64,000 nucleotides of DNA from Frigoriglobus tundricola (GCF_013128195.2 NZ_CP053452.2:434001-498000), one strand, 5' to 3'; shown: positions 30,178 through 40,138, counted from the first letter of the stretch. The notes: generated from the letters alone by a model not told the origin. Numbers and translations are program-made.

Positions 30178-30593
30178 GATTGGGGTTCCAGTTTCGCGCG
30201 AATGTCGGCCGGGATGTCGAGCGCCTCAATGTGGTCGGGGCCGGTGGAGCGGCAGAACACGGACGTCATCCGCCCGACCGCCAGCGGTTCGCCGCGCTGG
30301 TTGCTGAAATCGAACCGGTAGCTCACCGACTTCGTGCCGACCTTCTCCAGCGTCACCGCGACCGTAATGAGGTCCTGAAACGTCGCCGGCTTCTGGTAGT
30401 CGCACGCGGCCGACACCCGCGGGAACCCCCACTTCACGCCGCCCTCGAACCAGCTCACGTTGAGCCCGCGGTTGCGGAGGAAGTCCGTTTCCGCGACCTC
30501 CATGAAGCGGAAGAAGTTGGAGAAGTGCATGATACCGGCCATGTCGGTGTCACCGAACTCGACGCGGCGGGTGATGGTATAGGGGGTCGTCAT
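30174..30593 (-). CDS. acyl-CoA thioesterase, 4-hydroxybenzoyl-CoA thioesterase family
   Basis: A 139-residue single hot-dog domain starting MTTPYTITRRVEFGDTDM. The catalytic motif EFGDTDMAGIMHFSNFFRF near residue 12 has the Asp and the following His/Asn pattern of the 4HBT family. The protein hydrolyses an acyl-CoA or acyl-ACP of unknown chain. Its ATG overlaps the glycosyltransferase stop and its stop overlaps the prenyltransferase-like start, both as ATGA, so the three are translationally coupled. The frame extends upstream to 30971, but that part is a shadow of the glycosyltransferase. Confidence 0.88.
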   Translation of the reverse strand: MTTPYTITRRVEFGDTDMAGIMHFSNFFRFMEVAETDFLRNRGLNVSWFEGGVKWGFPRVSAACDYQKPATFQDLITVAVTLEKVGTKSVSYRFDFSNQRGEPLAVGRMTSVFCRSTGPDHIEALDIPADIRAKLEPQS

Positions 30594-31903
30594 GCGGTGG
30601 GTGCGGGAGTCGGGGAGGGGCGGACGAAGCGTTCGAGCAGGGTAACGGTTTCGCGGGCCATTGCGTCGGCGGTGTACCGGGCGCGGACGGCGGCCTCGCC
30701 CGCCCGGCCGGCGCGCTGCCGGAACGCGTGGTCCGTCAGCACTTTCTTCATACCGGCCGCGAGTTCGTCGATCGAGTCCGGATCGACCAGCAGCCCGCCG
30801 CCGGTGGACTCCACCAGCTCCGGAAACGCGCCGTGCGCGGGGAGCAGCACGGGCACCCCGTTGGCCCACGCTTCCATCACGTACAGCCCCTTCGGCTCGC
30901 GGTACACGGTGGGGACGCACAGCACGTCGATGGACCGCATGAACTGAACTTTGGTCTCGTGGGTGGGGCACTCGACGTGCTCGAAGTCGCCAAGCAGCCC
31001 GGCCGCTTCCAGCCGCTTCACTTGCTCCGTGTAGAACGGGCGGTTCGCTTCCCCGAGCCAGCCGCTCACTTTGAACCGGGCGGCCGGTGCGTCGGGCAAT
31101 CGGCGAAATGCAATAAACGCCTCAACGGCGCGGTGGAACCCTTTTTCGGGGCAGATCCGGGCGAAGTAGCCGACCGTCGGGGCGCGGTTGCCGGGTGCGT
31201 CGGCCGGCCCGCCGTGGCCGGTCAGGTTGATACCCGGCGGTATGACACAGATGTCCCCGCGCGGGACCCCCAGATAGCCCGCCATGTGGTCGGCGTAGTA
31301 CGCGCTCGTGCTGATGTACGCGTCTACCGAGCGCCCGTTGGCGCGAATCAGCTCCGCGCACCGGGCGCGTTCGCCGGGCGACAATTCATCGAGAAAAATG
31401 TCGTCGCCCTGGAGCGTGACGAACACCGGCACCCCGAGCGCGCGTTTCACCTCGGGGATCACCCCCGACAGGAGCGCGTTGGTGAAGAGCACAACGTCCG
31501 GTTTCTCGTCCCGAAGGAACTCGACCAGGCTGGCGACCTCTTTCGCCTGCTTGCCGTGCGAGCCCTCGAGCATCGAGATCGTGAGCCCCCCCTGTTCGCT
31601 GTACTTCGCGCGCGCCGCGAACCGCGACACCCACTTGAGCAGCCAGCGGAAGTTGAACAACCGGTCGAGGAACCGGGGCGTGTGCCGGAACAGCCAGAAC
31701 CGCTGTTCGAGATAGATGTTGATGCCGCCGAAGAAGACGCGCTTCTGTGAGGCGTCGGGTTCGTCCACCGTGATCGGCATGTAAGCGGGGACCAGGAGCG
31801 CGTCGTGGCCGAGCCGGCGCAGGGCCGTGACGAGCGTGTTGTCCCGCATGCAACTGCCGCAGAACATGCCCGCGGCGCCGGCAGTAATGAACGCGATGCG
31901 CAT
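30590..31903 (-). CDS. glycosyltransferase, GT4/GT1-type
   Basis: The 437-residue product begins MRIAFITAGAAGMFCGSCM, the Gly-rich N-terminus of GT-B glycosyltransferases. The acceptor domain is followed by APTVGYFARICPEKGFHRAV (start of the nucleotide-sugar domain, about residue 235) and by VYREPKGLYVMEAWANGVP, which holds the E-x7-E-type motif of family 4. It transfers a sugar from an activated donor; acceptor unknown. The start at 31903 is preceded by GGACGAACC; the longer frame to 32005 is not supported. First gene of the operon with the thioesterase and the prenyltransferase-like protein, which hints at glycolipid or terpenoid-lipid synthesis. Confidence 0.87.
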   Translation of the reverse strand: MRIAFITAGAAGMFCGSCMRDNTLVTALRRLGHDALLVPAYMPITVDEPDASQKRVFFGGINIYLEQRFWLFRHTPRFLDRLFNFRWLLKWVSRFAARAKYSEQGGLTISMLEGSHGKQAKEVASLVEFLRDEKPDVVLFTNALLSGVIPEVKRALGVPVFVTLQGDDIFLDELSPGERARCAELIRANGRSVDAYISTSAYYADHMAGYLGVPRGDICVIPPGINLTGHGGPADAPGNRAPTVGYFARICPEKGFHRAVEAFIAFRRLPDAPAARFKVSGWLGEANRPFYTEQVKRLEAAGLLGDFEHVECPTHETKVQFMRSIDVLCVPTVYREPKGLYVMEAWANGVPVLLPAHGAFPELVESTGGGLLVDPDSIDELAAGMKKVLTDHAFRQRAGRAGEAAVRARYTADAMARETVTLLERFVRPSPTPAPTA

Positions 31904-32059
31904 GGTTCGTCCGCGTTGGGCTCCCGACGCTCGTTTTCTTACGTCGGATACCCGGTCGCGGCGAACGGCTTTCACCGGGCTGATGCGGCAGCCCGGTGAA
32001 GGCAAGCGGCGCGCCGGGACCGAACCGGTCCCGGCGCGCGTCGGGAGCTACCCGGGCGG

Positions 32060-33835
32060 TCAGTTCACCTGTTCGCCCGCTCGCTTCCGGAAGATCCGAT
32101 CGGGACCGGTGGCGAGGAACCAGTCCTGACCGATCCCGCCGATGAGAATATCACGGTCCCCGTCGTCGGCGACCGTGGCGGAATCGAGCGCCGGTACACC
32201 ACCCGTTCCCGCCCGGATGGCCGCGATTCGGTCGTTGTAAGAGAGGTTCGAACTCCACACGTTGAGGATCTGCGTGAGCGCGGCCGGGTCGTCGTCGAAG
32301 GCGGTCGAGCCGCCGATCAGGATGTCGTCGCCCCGGCCGCCGATGAGGACGTCGTTCCCGCCGCCGCCGATGAGGATGTCGCGTCCGGGACCGGCGACGA
32401 GGACGTCGTTCCCCGGCCCGCCGATCAGGATGTTGTTCCCGCCGCCGCCGATGAGGACGTCGTTGCCCGCCCCGCCGTTGGCGATCACGTCGGCCGTGAT
32501 CCGAGGGTCCACGCCGAACGTGTCGTTGCCGGCGTACCCGTTGAACGTGATGGTGCCGACCGCGCCGCGGGCGAACCGGCCGATCACCTGCTCGTGGTTC
32601 TCGACGACGATCTGATCGCCGCCGCGGTCGAGTTCCACCTCGACGGCGTCGTTCTCGGGGCTGCCGGTGATCGTGAGGACCCCGCCGGACAGTTGCGCCG
32701 TGACCGGGTTCGTCCCCTCCGGATTGGCGGTGATCTTCCCGAACAGCCCGTGCGCCTCGTGGTCGGGGCCGGCGGCGAAGTACAACGTGTTCGCGTCGCC
32801 CGCGGACTTCCCGTTCCCGAACGCCAGCCCCCACAGCCCGTCGATCACCAGCGGGTGGCCCGGCGATTCCATCAGGGTGCCCAGCTCCTTCCCGGTGGTC
32901 GGGTCGTAGGCGTGGATCGTCCCGTTGCCGAAGTTGCCGACCAGGAGGTCGTTGCTGAACCGGCCGAAGTTCGACGGGGCGAGTGCGATCCCCCACGGCG
33001 AGTTCAGGTCCCCGCCGCTGACGAGGCGGCCGTCGAACCGACCGTTCGTCTCGAACACGTCGATGAAGCCGTGCCCGGCGCCGGCGACGTCGTCGTGCCG
33101 GGCCGCGTCCTGCTTCGCGTACGTGACGTAGAGCTTGCCGTTCAGGAGCGCCACGTCGAACGGGGCGTAGCCCGCCGGCAGGTTCGGGTCGGTGAACGTG
33201 CCGAACCCGTTGGTGCCGAGGGGCTCCTTTTGGAACTGGCTGTTGATGACGTCGATCTTCCCGTTGTGGAAGTCCGTCGCGTAGAGGTAGTTCGCGCCGT
33301 TGACCTGGGCCAGCGCGAGGCCCTTGTAGACGGCCCCGTCCGTCGCGCTGTAGCCGGTGACGGCGCTCGTGGACACGCCCGGCGCGGCCGGCCGGCTGGG
33401 GGAGACGCCGGGGTTCCAGCCGGTGATGGTCCCGTTCTCGCTGGCGAAGATGAAGGCGCTCGCGCCGGAGGCCGGCACCCCGCTGGCGTTCACCCCGCTG
33501 ACAACGAAGTTGTTGGCGAGGCCCGCGAACACCTGGCCGGTCGGGGCGCCGCCGGGGATGGCGACTTTGAACGGTTGCGTGATCGCGCTGCCGTTGACGT
33601 CACCGCCGTACAGCTCGCTCAGGTCGCTGCCGTTGGCCGAAACCCAGAACGCGCCGCCGTTGGGGCTGAGGGAGATGCCCCAGGCGTTCACGAGTGTCGG
33701 GTCGGTGACCGGGGCGACGCCCGGCTGATCGGAGATCAGGTCGGTCGGCAAGTAGGACGTGCTCGGGGTGTCCCGGTGTTCCAGGCTCTCCAGGCGCAGG
33801 TTGGCGGCCCGGAGCGAACTTCGGCGCGCGGTCAT
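32060..33835 (-). CDS. TIGR03118-like beta-propeller protein with Ca-binding RTX-like repeats
   Basis: The 591-residue protein has the planctomycete extracellular N-terminus ([13 protein letters not shown], residues 14-26). Residues 30-370 are a propeller of the TIGR03118 type ([58 protein letters not shown]). From residue 450 come about eight RTX-like nonapeptides ([20 protein letters not shown]), which bind calcium in a beta-roll. It is most likely secreted or surface-bound. ATG 33835 has GAGGATGTCGT upstream. It lies downstream of an ECF sigma gene transcribed in the same direction. Confidence 0.85.
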   Translation of the reverse strand: MTARRSSLRAANLRLESLEHRDTPSTSYLPTDLISDQPGVAPVTDPTLVNAWGISLSPNGGAFWVSANGSDLSELYGGDVNGSAITQPFKVAIPGGAPTGQVFAGLANNFVVSGVNASGVPASGASAFIFASENGTITGWNPGVSPSRPAAPGVSTSAVTGYSATDGAVYKGLALAQVNGANYLYATDFHNGKIDVINSQFQKEPLGTNGFGTFTDPNLPAGYAPFDVALLNGKLYVTYAKQDAARHDDVAGAGHGFIDVFETNGRFDGRLVSGGDLNSPWGIALAPSNFGRFSNDLLVGNFGNGTIHAYDPTTGKELGTLMESPGHPLVIDGLWGLAFGNGKSAGDANTLYFAAGPDHEAHGLFGKITANPEGTNPVTAQLSGGVLTITGSPENDAVEVELDRGGDQIVVENHEQVIGRFARGAVGTITFNGYAGNDTFGVDPRITADVIANGGAGNDVLIGGGGNNILIGGPGNDVLVAGPGRDILIGGGGNDVLIGGRGDDILIGGSTAFDDDPAALTQILNVWSSNLSYNDRIAAIRAGTGGVPALDSATVADDGDRDILIGGIGQDWFLATGPDRIFRKRAGEQVN

Positions 33836-33981
33836 ACGACATCCTCGTGGGACGGGTGCGGGGGAAACAGCAATCACGAGAGGGACAGGGGAAACGGACC
33901 CGTTGCCGGAGCCCGAACGTGTCGTTCGGGCCGGTTCGGGTTACGATCCGGACCTCGTTGCGTAATCGATCCGGACTTCAA

Positions 33982-34869
33982 CTACGGGGACGAATGGAGC
34001 GGACAGCCGCCGGAACCCGCCCGAGCCTGTGCCGATCGGGCGCCGGCGGCACCGGCCTGCCAACCGAAAAACGCGAACGCGGCGGCGGTGAGGAGCAGCA
34101 GCACGACGAGGCGGAGCCGCCTTCGGAAGCCGTCCCTCATGACCGCCCGGGCCAGTTCCGCGGACGGCGCGCTGCCGACCGTTCCGGTCCCGGTCGCACC
34201 GGCCACGGTGGCCGAAACGAGCGGTTCCGAGGGCAGGAAAGATCCGATCGCGGGCGCCGGAACGATGAGGAAGAGCGGCAGCCCGATCCCGCGCCGGGAG
34301 AGCCGCTTCCGCAGCAACTCGCGGCCCCGTGAGAGGCGCCCCGCGACTGTCCCCTTGGGCCAGCCGAGGAGCCGCGCCGCTTCGTCCAGGGTGCGCCCTT
34401 CGAGTTCACACAGGACGATCGGGAGCCGGTACTTTTCGGGCAACCGGTCCAGCTCCGCGTCAAGGGCGCGCCGGAGGTCGGCTGTTTCGCTCGCCGCTCC
34501 GGGCTCGGTCGGGTCCGCGGCGTCCACCAGTTCAGCCTCCCGCTCGCGCCGGCGGTTCCGAACCGCCCGTGCCCGTTGCGACACCCGGAGCGCGACCGCG
34601 TGCAGCCACCCGGCCGATTGCTCCGGCCGGGTCAGCGTTCCGGCCTTTTCGACGAAAATGAGGAACGTGGCCTGGAACGCGTCGTCGGCATCGGCCACGT
34701 TGCCGAGGACCCGGCGACACACGCCCAGCACCATTTGCCCGTGCCGGCGGACCAGAAGCTCCATGGCGACCGCGTCCCGCGTCGCGCACCACCGGGCGAG
34801 CAGCGCCACGTCCGCCGGGGGCTCTTCGAGTTCGATCAGGCCGTTCAAGCAGGTGCCCAGGTTCGTCAT
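33982..34869 (-). CDS. ECF sigma factor with C-terminal membrane span
   Basis: The 295-residue protein has ECF region 2 (LLVRRHGQMVLGVCRRVLG; DADDAFQATFLIFVEKAG) and region 4 (LDRLPEKYRLPIVLCELEG; AARLLGWPKGTVAGRLSRG). The C-terminal part has one hydrophobic segment, LRLVVLLLLTAAAFAFFG, preceded by basic residues, and a 25-residue tail. Unlike the other three sigma genes here it has no folded outer domain. It could be membrane-tethered. The beta-propeller gene lies 147 bp further on the same strand and may be a target. Confidence 0.85.
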   Translation of the reverse strand: MTNLGTCLNGLIELEEPPADVALLARWCATRDAVAMELLVRRHGQMVLGVCRRVLGNVADADDAFQATFLIFVEKAGTLTRPEQSAGWLHAVALRVSQRARAVRNRRREREAELVDAADPTEPGAASETADLRRALDAELDRLPEKYRLPIVLCELEGRTLDEAARLLGWPKGTVAGRLSRGRELLRKRLSRRGIGLPLFLIVPAPAIGSFLPSEPLVSATVAGATGTGTVGSAPSAELARAVMRDGFRRRLRLVVLLLLTAAAFAFFGWQAGAAGARSAQARAGSGGCPLHSSP

Positions 34870-35274
34870 GCACGCGAACTCCGTCTCGGGCGTTCTCTAC
34901 CCTCTACTCTGCGGTGAACCGGCCGGCGCATACAGAAAAATCAAAAATTCGGGCGCGCGAACCGGGGCCGCCGTTCGGTGGGTCGAGCGCGCGAGATGGC
35001 CACGAAGACTCGGACGTGCGAATGTGCGTGAGAAGCGGTACGCGCGGAGAACCGAAGAGCGGTTCCGTACGGTCTACGGACTGTGGTCGTCCCCCGCACG
35101 CGGAACTCTGAACACCTCAATCGAGTCGCGGCCGCCAGGGCGCGTGCCAATCCGATTTGGAGAACGGGGAATGACACGTGCCCTTCCGGTCGCCGCTCGA
35201 TCCTGTGCTGTGGACATTCGGCGGTCACGTCTCCGGACGGCCGCCGTCACTCGCAACCTTTCCGTCACCAATTT
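34870..35274. other. intergenic region upstream of the fourth sigma gene
   Basis: In these 405 bp no gene is supported. The sequence near 34921-34950 (GCATACAGAAAAATCAAAAA) is AT-richer and may hold the sigma gene promoter. Confidence 0.4.
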
Positions 35275-36603
35275 TTACAGCCCCTCAACCTCAAAGCCCT
35301 TACGGTAGGTCTTGCGCACGAAGGCGTTGGCGGCGGTGTTGTTCGTGACTTTGACCGCCTTCGTGTCCCACTTGAGGTCCGTCTTGGGGAACCGCGTGGC
35401 GAGGCAGCCGAGGAGGACCATTTCCGTCAGCGGGCCGGCGTAGCTGAACGGGGCCGAGGTCGTCCCGTTCCCGCGCACCGCCTCGACGAACTGGAGGTAG
35501 TGGTCGTCGCTCTTCAGTTCCGGCACCTTGAAATCGGCGAACTCGGCGGCCGGCAGCAGGACCGGCGTGTTGCCCGAATCGTACTGCGAGTACATCACGC
35601 CCTTGGTGCCGATCAGGATCGAGCCCTGGCCGTCGAGCGGCAACTTGCCGATGTGGGCGACGACCTCCTTCGGTGGCCGGGCGGTGCCGTTGTACCACGT
35701 CAGTTCGACGGTGTCGGTCGTGAACTTGCTGCCGGGGAACACGTACTTCACCTGTACGTCGAGCGACCAGTTGTAGTCGTTCGGGCCGGGCAGTTCCGAG
35801 CGGATCGAACTGGGGTTGCCGACGCCGATCGCGCCGAACACCGGGTCGAGGATGTGGCAGCCCATGTCGCCGAACGTCCCGGTGCCGAAGTCGAGGCGCT
35901 TGCGCCAGTTGCCCGGGTGGTAGTAGCTGCCGCCGATGAACGGCCGCTGGCTCGCGACGCCGAGCCACAGGTCCCAGTCGAAGCCCTCGGGCACCTTGTC
36001 CGTTCTGGTCGGTTTCGGGCTCGTGTCGCCCCACGACTTCCCGCTCCACGAGTGAACCTCCTTCACCTTCCCGATCACCCCGTCCTGGATCAGTTTCACG
36101 ACGAGCTTGTGCTTGCGGGCGGAGTGAATCTGGATGCCCATCTGCGTGACGAGCTTCTTCTCCGCGGCGACTTCCGTGAGCCGGCGCGCCTCGTAGATGG
36201 TCTGCGTCAGCGGCTTCTGGCCGTACACGTGGAGCCCGCGGTTCAGCGCCCGCATCCCGATCGGGGCGTGCATGTGGTCGGGCGTGGACACGTTGACCGA
36301 GTTCAGGTCCCTCTCTTTGTCGAGGAGCACCCGGTAGTCGGAGTACACGCGCAGTTCGGGGACCCGCTTCTTGAGGGCCGCGAGGTTCTTCGAATTCGAA
36401 TCCACTTCCGCGACGGCGACGAGCTTCAGGTTCTTGCTCGCGGTGAGCGAAGCGATGTCCGCACCCGCCATGCCGTCGGCGCCGAAGCTCGCGTGCAGGA
36501 CGGTTTCGCTAGGGGCGGCGTGGGCGTGCAACCGCCACACGAAGGGGGCGGCGAAGGTGGCGGCGGCGGATGTGAGGGCGGCGCGGCGGGTAATCTTGGG
36601 CAT
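35275..36603 (-). CDS. Tat-exported Gfo/Idh/MocA-family oxidoreductase
   Basis: The 442-residue product starts MPKITRRAALTSAAATFAAP, a twin-arginine signal, so it would be folded with its cofactor before TatC-dependent export. The nucleotide-binding half shows GADGMAGADIASLTASKNLK and VAVAEVDSNSKNLAAL, and the catalytic Lys motif GLHVYGQKPLTQTIYEARRL near residue 135. The C-terminal half is the Gfo/Idh/MocA substrate domain (GTGTFGDMGCHILDPVFGA). Planctomycetes carry many such exported paralogues with unknown sugar or polyol substrates. The ATG 36603 is chosen because the Tat signal begins there. Confidence 0.9.
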   Translation of the reverse strand: MPKITRRAALTSAAATFAAPFVWRLHAHAAPSETVLHASFGADGMAGADIASLTASKNLKLVAVAEVDSNSKNLAALKKRVPELRVYSDYRVLLDKERDLNSVNVSTPDHMHAPIGMRALNRGLHVYGQKPLTQTIYEARRLTEVAAEKKLVTQMGIQIHSARKHKLVVKLIQDGVIGKVKEVHSWSGKSWGDTSPKPTRTDKVPEGFDWDLWLGVASQRPFIGGSYYHPGNWRKRLDFGTGTFGDMGCHILDPVFGAIGVGNPSSIRSELPGPNDYNWSLDVQVKYVFPGSKFTTDTVELTWYNGTARPPKEVVAHIGKLPLDGQGSILIGTKGVMYSQYDSGNTPVLLPAAEFADFKVPELKSDDHYLQFVEAVRGNGTTSAPFSYAGPLTEMVLLGCLATRFPKTDLKWDTKAVKVTNNTAANAFVRKTYRKGFEVEGL

Positions 36604-36897
36604 GATGGAAACGGCTCCGGGGAATGAGGCGAGACACACACGGTACGCGAGGGCGCGCCCGTTCGCAACGGTCCACATCAAGGCTTGCGGCTGATTCGGG
36701 TCGGACTGAGAGGCCGCTGCGGAAGGCGCCCGCCGAAGTTATCGATCGGCAGTGAGTGGGAGATCACGTCAAACGCGCTCAGTGCCTACAATTCGTACTC
36801 AATCGGGTTGAAGAGTAACGGCGGGAATTGTTTTTGCCCTCTCTCGCAGGGAGATGGCGACACTCTTCCGACCACTACCCTTCAACCCGATCGCCTA

Positions 36898-38151
36898 TCA
36901 CGTGTGTTCCGCGCTGCCGAGGCAGTCCGGCGGGACGCACCTCTTGACCTCGTCCGGATCGGTGCGCCCGCTGGCGATCAGGGCGTTTGCGGCTTTCAGG
37001 AAATCGGTCATGCCCTCGCGGCGCGCCTGGTCTTCGATGACGTGCGACGGCTCCCGGGCCTGGACCAGCGAGCGGATCGGTCGAGTCACGGTGAGCACCT
37101 CGAACAGTGCGGTGCGGGCCCCGAATCCGCTGTGGTGGCAGACCGGGCAGCCGAGCGCCGCGTAGCGGGGGGTCAGCGGGTCGCCGTTCACCCAATCCCC
37201 TTCGATCGGGAACCGGCATTCGGGACAGAACGTTCGCACCAGGCGTTGGGACACGATCCCGATGAGCGAGGTCGCGAGGAAGTGCGGCGCGACGCCGAAG
37301 GCCAACATGCTCGCGACGCCGCCCGCCGCGACCGGTGCGTGCAGGGTCGCGAGGACGAGGTGCCCGCTGTTCGCGGCGGACACGGCGGTGTGTGCGGTCT
37401 CCGCGTCGCGGATCTCCCCGATCATGATGACGTCCGGCCCCTGGCGCACGATCCCGCGGAGCAGTTCCGGAAAGGTCAGCCCCAGTTTCGCGTTCGGTTG
37501 GGACTGGTGAACGCCCGCGAGCGCGCACTCGATCGGGTCCTCGATGGCGTGGATGCGCCGCGACCCGTCGTTCAGGTGCCGGAGGCACGCGTAGAGCGTG
37601 GTGGTCTTTCCGGACCCGGTCGGTCCGGTCACGAGGAGCAACCCGCCGGGGCGGTGCAGCAACTGACCCAGCTTTTCGCGATCGTCGGGCAGGAGGCCGA
37701 GTCGGTCCACGGGCAGAGCCCCGGCTTCCCGATCGAGTACGCGGATGGAGAGGTCCTCGCCGTTGAGGGTGGGCATCGAGCAGACGCGCAGGTCGATGAA
37801 CTTGCCCGTCCCCGTCTGGTGCGTGAACCGCCCGTCCTGGGGGCGGCGGTGCTCCGCGATGTCCATTGCGGCTTCGGCCCGGATGTGAGCCAGACAGTGC
37901 CGGGCGAGTTCCGCGGGAAGCCGCCCGATCTTTCGGATGATCCCCAGGTGCCGCAGGGAGGCCGAGTAGGAGCCGTCCTCCGCTGAGAAGAACAGGTCAC
38001 TGGCCCCGAGCGCGACCGCGTGGTCGAGCAGGTGCGTGACCGTCTCGGGCGGGCTCCCGGCGGCGATGTTCGTGGTGAACCCGTCGGCGGCCGGCTCCGC
38101 GACACGCACGCGGTTGGGGGAACTGGTGGGCGGTGCCGTGAGCGATCCCAT
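36898..38151 (-). CDS. GspE/PilB/PilT-type secretion ATPase
   Basis: The 417-residue hexameric ATPase has Walker A in VTGPTGSGKTTTLYACLRHL, the Asp box IHAIEDPIECALAGVHQSQ, Walker B in PDVIMIGEIRDAETAHTA and the His box SGHLVLATLHAP. A tetracysteine zinc module (CPEC and CPVCHHSG) in the C-terminal part is typical of GspE and PilB assembly ATPases, while the N-terminal domain is shorter than theirs. It powers a type II secretion or type IV pilus machine. The DUF1559 prepilin-type protein at 8115-9035 is a possible client. No other pilus genes are next to it. Confidence 0.88.
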   Translation of the reverse strand: MGSLTAPPTSSPNRVRVAEPAADGFTTNIAAGSPPETVTHLLDHAVALGASDLFFSAEDGSYSASLRHLGIIRKIGRLPAELARHCLAHIRAEAAMDIAEHRRPQDGRFTHQTGTGKFIDLRVCSMPTLNGEDLSIRVLDREAGALPVDRLGLLPDDREKLGQLLHRPGGLLLVTGPTGSGKTTTLYACLRHLNDGSRRIHAIEDPIECALAGVHQSQPNAKLGLTFPELLRGIVRQGPDVIMIGEIRDAETAHTAVSAANSGHLVLATLHAPVAAGGVASMLAFGVAPHFLATSLIGIVSQRLVRTFCPECRFPIEGDWVNGDPLTPRYAALGCPVCHHSGFGARTALFEVLTVTRPIRSLVQAREPSHVIEDQARREGMTDFLKAANALIASGRTDPDEVKRCVPPDCLGSAEHT

Positions 38152-38357
38152 GGGACGTCTCGCGAAGCAAAGTTATTGAAACTGTGTGAATGTGAGTCGA
38201 AGCCGAAAGCAATTGCGGTGCCGACTCACGCCGGGCGTGAGGTGGCTCGTTTGTGCGCTTCTGAGCCAAAAATCAGCGGGGAATTGAGTGTGCGGGGGGG
38301 ATCCACCGGGACGATCTGATACGCTTTGCTGTGCGGAAATGACACAGTCGGCGAGAG

Positions 38358-39194
38358 CTACAATCGGAAGAGGCGTCGGGCGTTCTCCTCAAAAACCAAT
38401 TCGTGGTGTTCGGGCGGAACGGCTTCACGAATGAACTCGCGGTACGCCGTCATCGGTGCGAGCGGCCAGTCGGTGCCGTACACGAACCGGTTCGGGCGCT
38501 CGGAATAGCGGATGGCGCGTCGGATGGTGTGCGCCAGTTCCGACGCGGCCTCGCGGCCCTCATCGGACGCGAACGCACCGTCGTCACCGACCATCAGGCC
38601 GGAGAGGTCGGCCCAGACGTTCATGTTCTTGTAGATGACCTCCGCGGCGTCGGTCGTCCACGGGTTCCCGAGGTGGCACATGAGGAACCGGCAGTCGGGG
38701 TGATCCACCGCGACCTCGTCGATGCCGAGCGGGTGGGCGTATTTGAGTTTCGCCTGGGGCGAGTACGTGTCGCCGGTGTGGAACATGACGGGCACGCGGT
38801 ACTTGGCGGCGAGTTCGTAGTAGCGCCGGTAGTTCGGGTGGGCCGGCTCGAAGTGCAGGTAGCCCAGGTAGCCCTTGAGCGCGACCACCGCGCCGCTCGC
38901 GAGGACGAGTTCGACGCGGCGGAAGTGCTCGTCGTCGGTCCGGGTGGGATCGGCCACCCCGATGGGGCGGAGGCCGGGAACGAACGGGACGAGTTCCAGC
39001 GTGCGGTTGATGCCGAGCGGGTCGTCGCCGCCCGCGTTCCAGGCGCCCATCGCGAGGGCGTCCGTGACGCCCGCCGTCTGCATCTCGCGCCGCAGTTCGG
39101 CCGCGATCACTTCGAGCGGCTGGCGGAGGAGCGGGGCGAGCGAGCCCGTACCGGGCAGGTTCGGTGGGACCGCGTGGATGTGGACATCGATCAT
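38358..39194 (-). CDS. amidohydrolase family (TIM-barrel metal-dependent hydrolase)
   Basis: The 278-residue protein starts MIDVHIHAVPPNLPG, with the metal-binding HxH on strand 1. Further ligands are visible in PVMFHTGDTYS, in CRFLMCHLGNPW and in the final Asp of FVYGTDWPLAPM. This is the amidohydrolase-2 layout, whose members hydrolyse or decarboxylate small aromatic or amide substrates. The substrate is unknown. It stands alone between the GspE-type gene and a small exported protein, all on the minus strand. Confidence 0.87.
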   Translation of the reverse strand: MIDVHIHAVPPNLPGTGSLAPLLRQPLEVIAAELRREMQTAGVTDALAMGAWNAGGDDPLGINRTLELVPFVPGLRPIGVADPTRTDDEHFRRVELVLASGAVVALKGYLGYLHFEPAHPNYRRYYELAAKYRVPVMFHTGDTYSPQAKLKYAHPLGIDEVAVDHPDCRFLMCHLGNPWTTDAAEVIYKNMNVWADLSGLMVGDDGAFASDEGREAASELAHTIRRAIRYSERPNRFVYGTDWPLAPMTAYREFIREAVPPEHHELVFEENARRLFRL

Positions 39195-39304
39195 CGCCCG
39201 TCTCGCGCGTGGGGAAGTGCGACGGTTTCAATCTACAAACGCGGACAGTAGAAACGCGAACACCCGCGGGCTTTTGCCGCGGGTGGTCGTCGCGCGAGCC
39301 GTCG

Positions 39305-39844
39305 TCACTGGTTGTTGAGCGGGACGTTCTGGTTCAGGGCGGGCGGCACCACGTTCCCGCCGGGCAGGGGCGGGCCGCCGACCTGCTCGCGGAACTTGGT
39401 CATGTCGTGGCGGCGGATGACGACGCCGCCGTTCTGCCCCGGCCCCATCGTGTAGACGGCGAACTTGCCGGTGCTGGTTTCGGCGAGGTAAAGGGCCGAT
39501 TGCCCTTGCGTGATGTAGCCGGTGGTCATGAGGAAGTGAACGTCCTGCTTCGCCTGGAGCTGGAACTCGGTGGTGAGATCGACTTCGGCGAACCCGATGA
39601 TTTTCCCCTGTGTCCGATCGATCACGGTGCCGAGGAGCTTACCGGCCTTATAGTCGAGGAGCCACACGCCGTCCGTCTGGACCCGCATGTTCACCGACAC
39701 GGCGCCAGTGGCCATGATGTAGTCCTGGTAGCGGTCGTTGGACGCGGCGGCCGCCGGTCGCGGTTGGCCGAGATAGAACACGGTTCCGGCCATGCCGGCC
39801 GCCAGCCCGATGGCGAGAAGGCAGATGGACCCCGTCGCGCGCAT
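39305..39844 (-). CDS. exported protein with one N-terminal hydrophobic segment, function unknown
   Basis: The 179-residue product begins MRATGSICLLAIGLAAGMAG, a signal peptide or anchor, and ends in a Pro/Asn-rich tail (PPALNQNVPLNNQ). The middle is beta-rich with VWLLDYKAGKLLGTVIDRTQ and GQSALYLAETSTGKFAVYTM, which read like two propeller blades or a small beta domain. ATG 39844 has GAGGAGACGACT directly upstream, deciding the start. I know of no characterised family. Confidence 0.65.
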   Translation of the reverse strand: MRATGSICLLAIGLAAGMAGTVFYLGQPRPAAAASNDRYQDYIMATGAVSVNMRVQTDGVWLLDYKAGKLLGTVIDRTQGKIIGFAEVDLTTEFQLQAKQDVHFLMTTGYITQGQSALYLAETSTGKFAVYTMGPGQNGGVVIRRHDMTKFREQVGGPPLPGGNVVPPALNQNVPLNNQ

Positions 39845-39976
39845 AGTCGTCTCCTCGGTTCGCAATGTCCGATTTTGACGGGCTCCATACCACGACCGCG
39901 GGTGGTGTCCAGTCCAGTCTGAGCGGAGGTGAGGACCAGACGTGCGAAGAGGCGGCAAAGTAACGAGGGGCGGGAG

Positions 39977-40005
39977 TTGACGGCGCGATCCCTGTCGGAT
40001 AAGTT
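39977..40005 (+). promoter_or_regulatory. candidate sigma-70-type promoter of tRNA-His
   Basis: TTGACG (39977) and TAAGTT (40000) are separated by 17 bp and lie 57 bp upstream of the tRNA. The match to the consensus is fair only. Confidence 0.35.
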
Positions 40006-40061
40006 ATTTTTACGCTATTGGGACCAGGAGGGGATACTGTTTCCCGTGGTTCCGAGTTTTG

Positions 40062-40135
40062 GTGGCTGTAGCTCAGTTGGTTAGAGCGCCAGATTGTGGA
40101 TCTGGATGTCGCGGGTTCAAATCCCGTCAGTCACC
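40062..40135 (+). tRNA. tRNA-His (anticodon GTG)
   Basis: The cloverleaf folds fully: acceptor GTGGCTG with CAGTCAC, D-arm AGCTCAGTTGGTTAGAGC, anticodon stem around ATTGTGGAT with GTG, and T-arm GCGGGTTCAAATCCCGT. A G at 40061 and C at 40135 could form the extra G-1:C73 pair that marks histidine tRNAs. The gene is intact although its 3' half is the left attachment site of an integrated element. Confidence 0.95.
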
Positions 40136-40138
40136 CTC
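40093..40138 (+). other. attL, left attachment repeat
   Basis: This 46-bp copy runs from the anticodon loop (ATTGTGGATCTGG) through the 3' end of tRNA-His to TCACCCTC. It is identical to 56289-56334. Confidence 0.93.

Noticed and set aside
32594-35308. Long plus-strand open frame of about 900 codons
   Set aside because: It runs antisense across both the beta-propeller gene and an ECF sigma gene and shows only low-complexity, high-GC residues.
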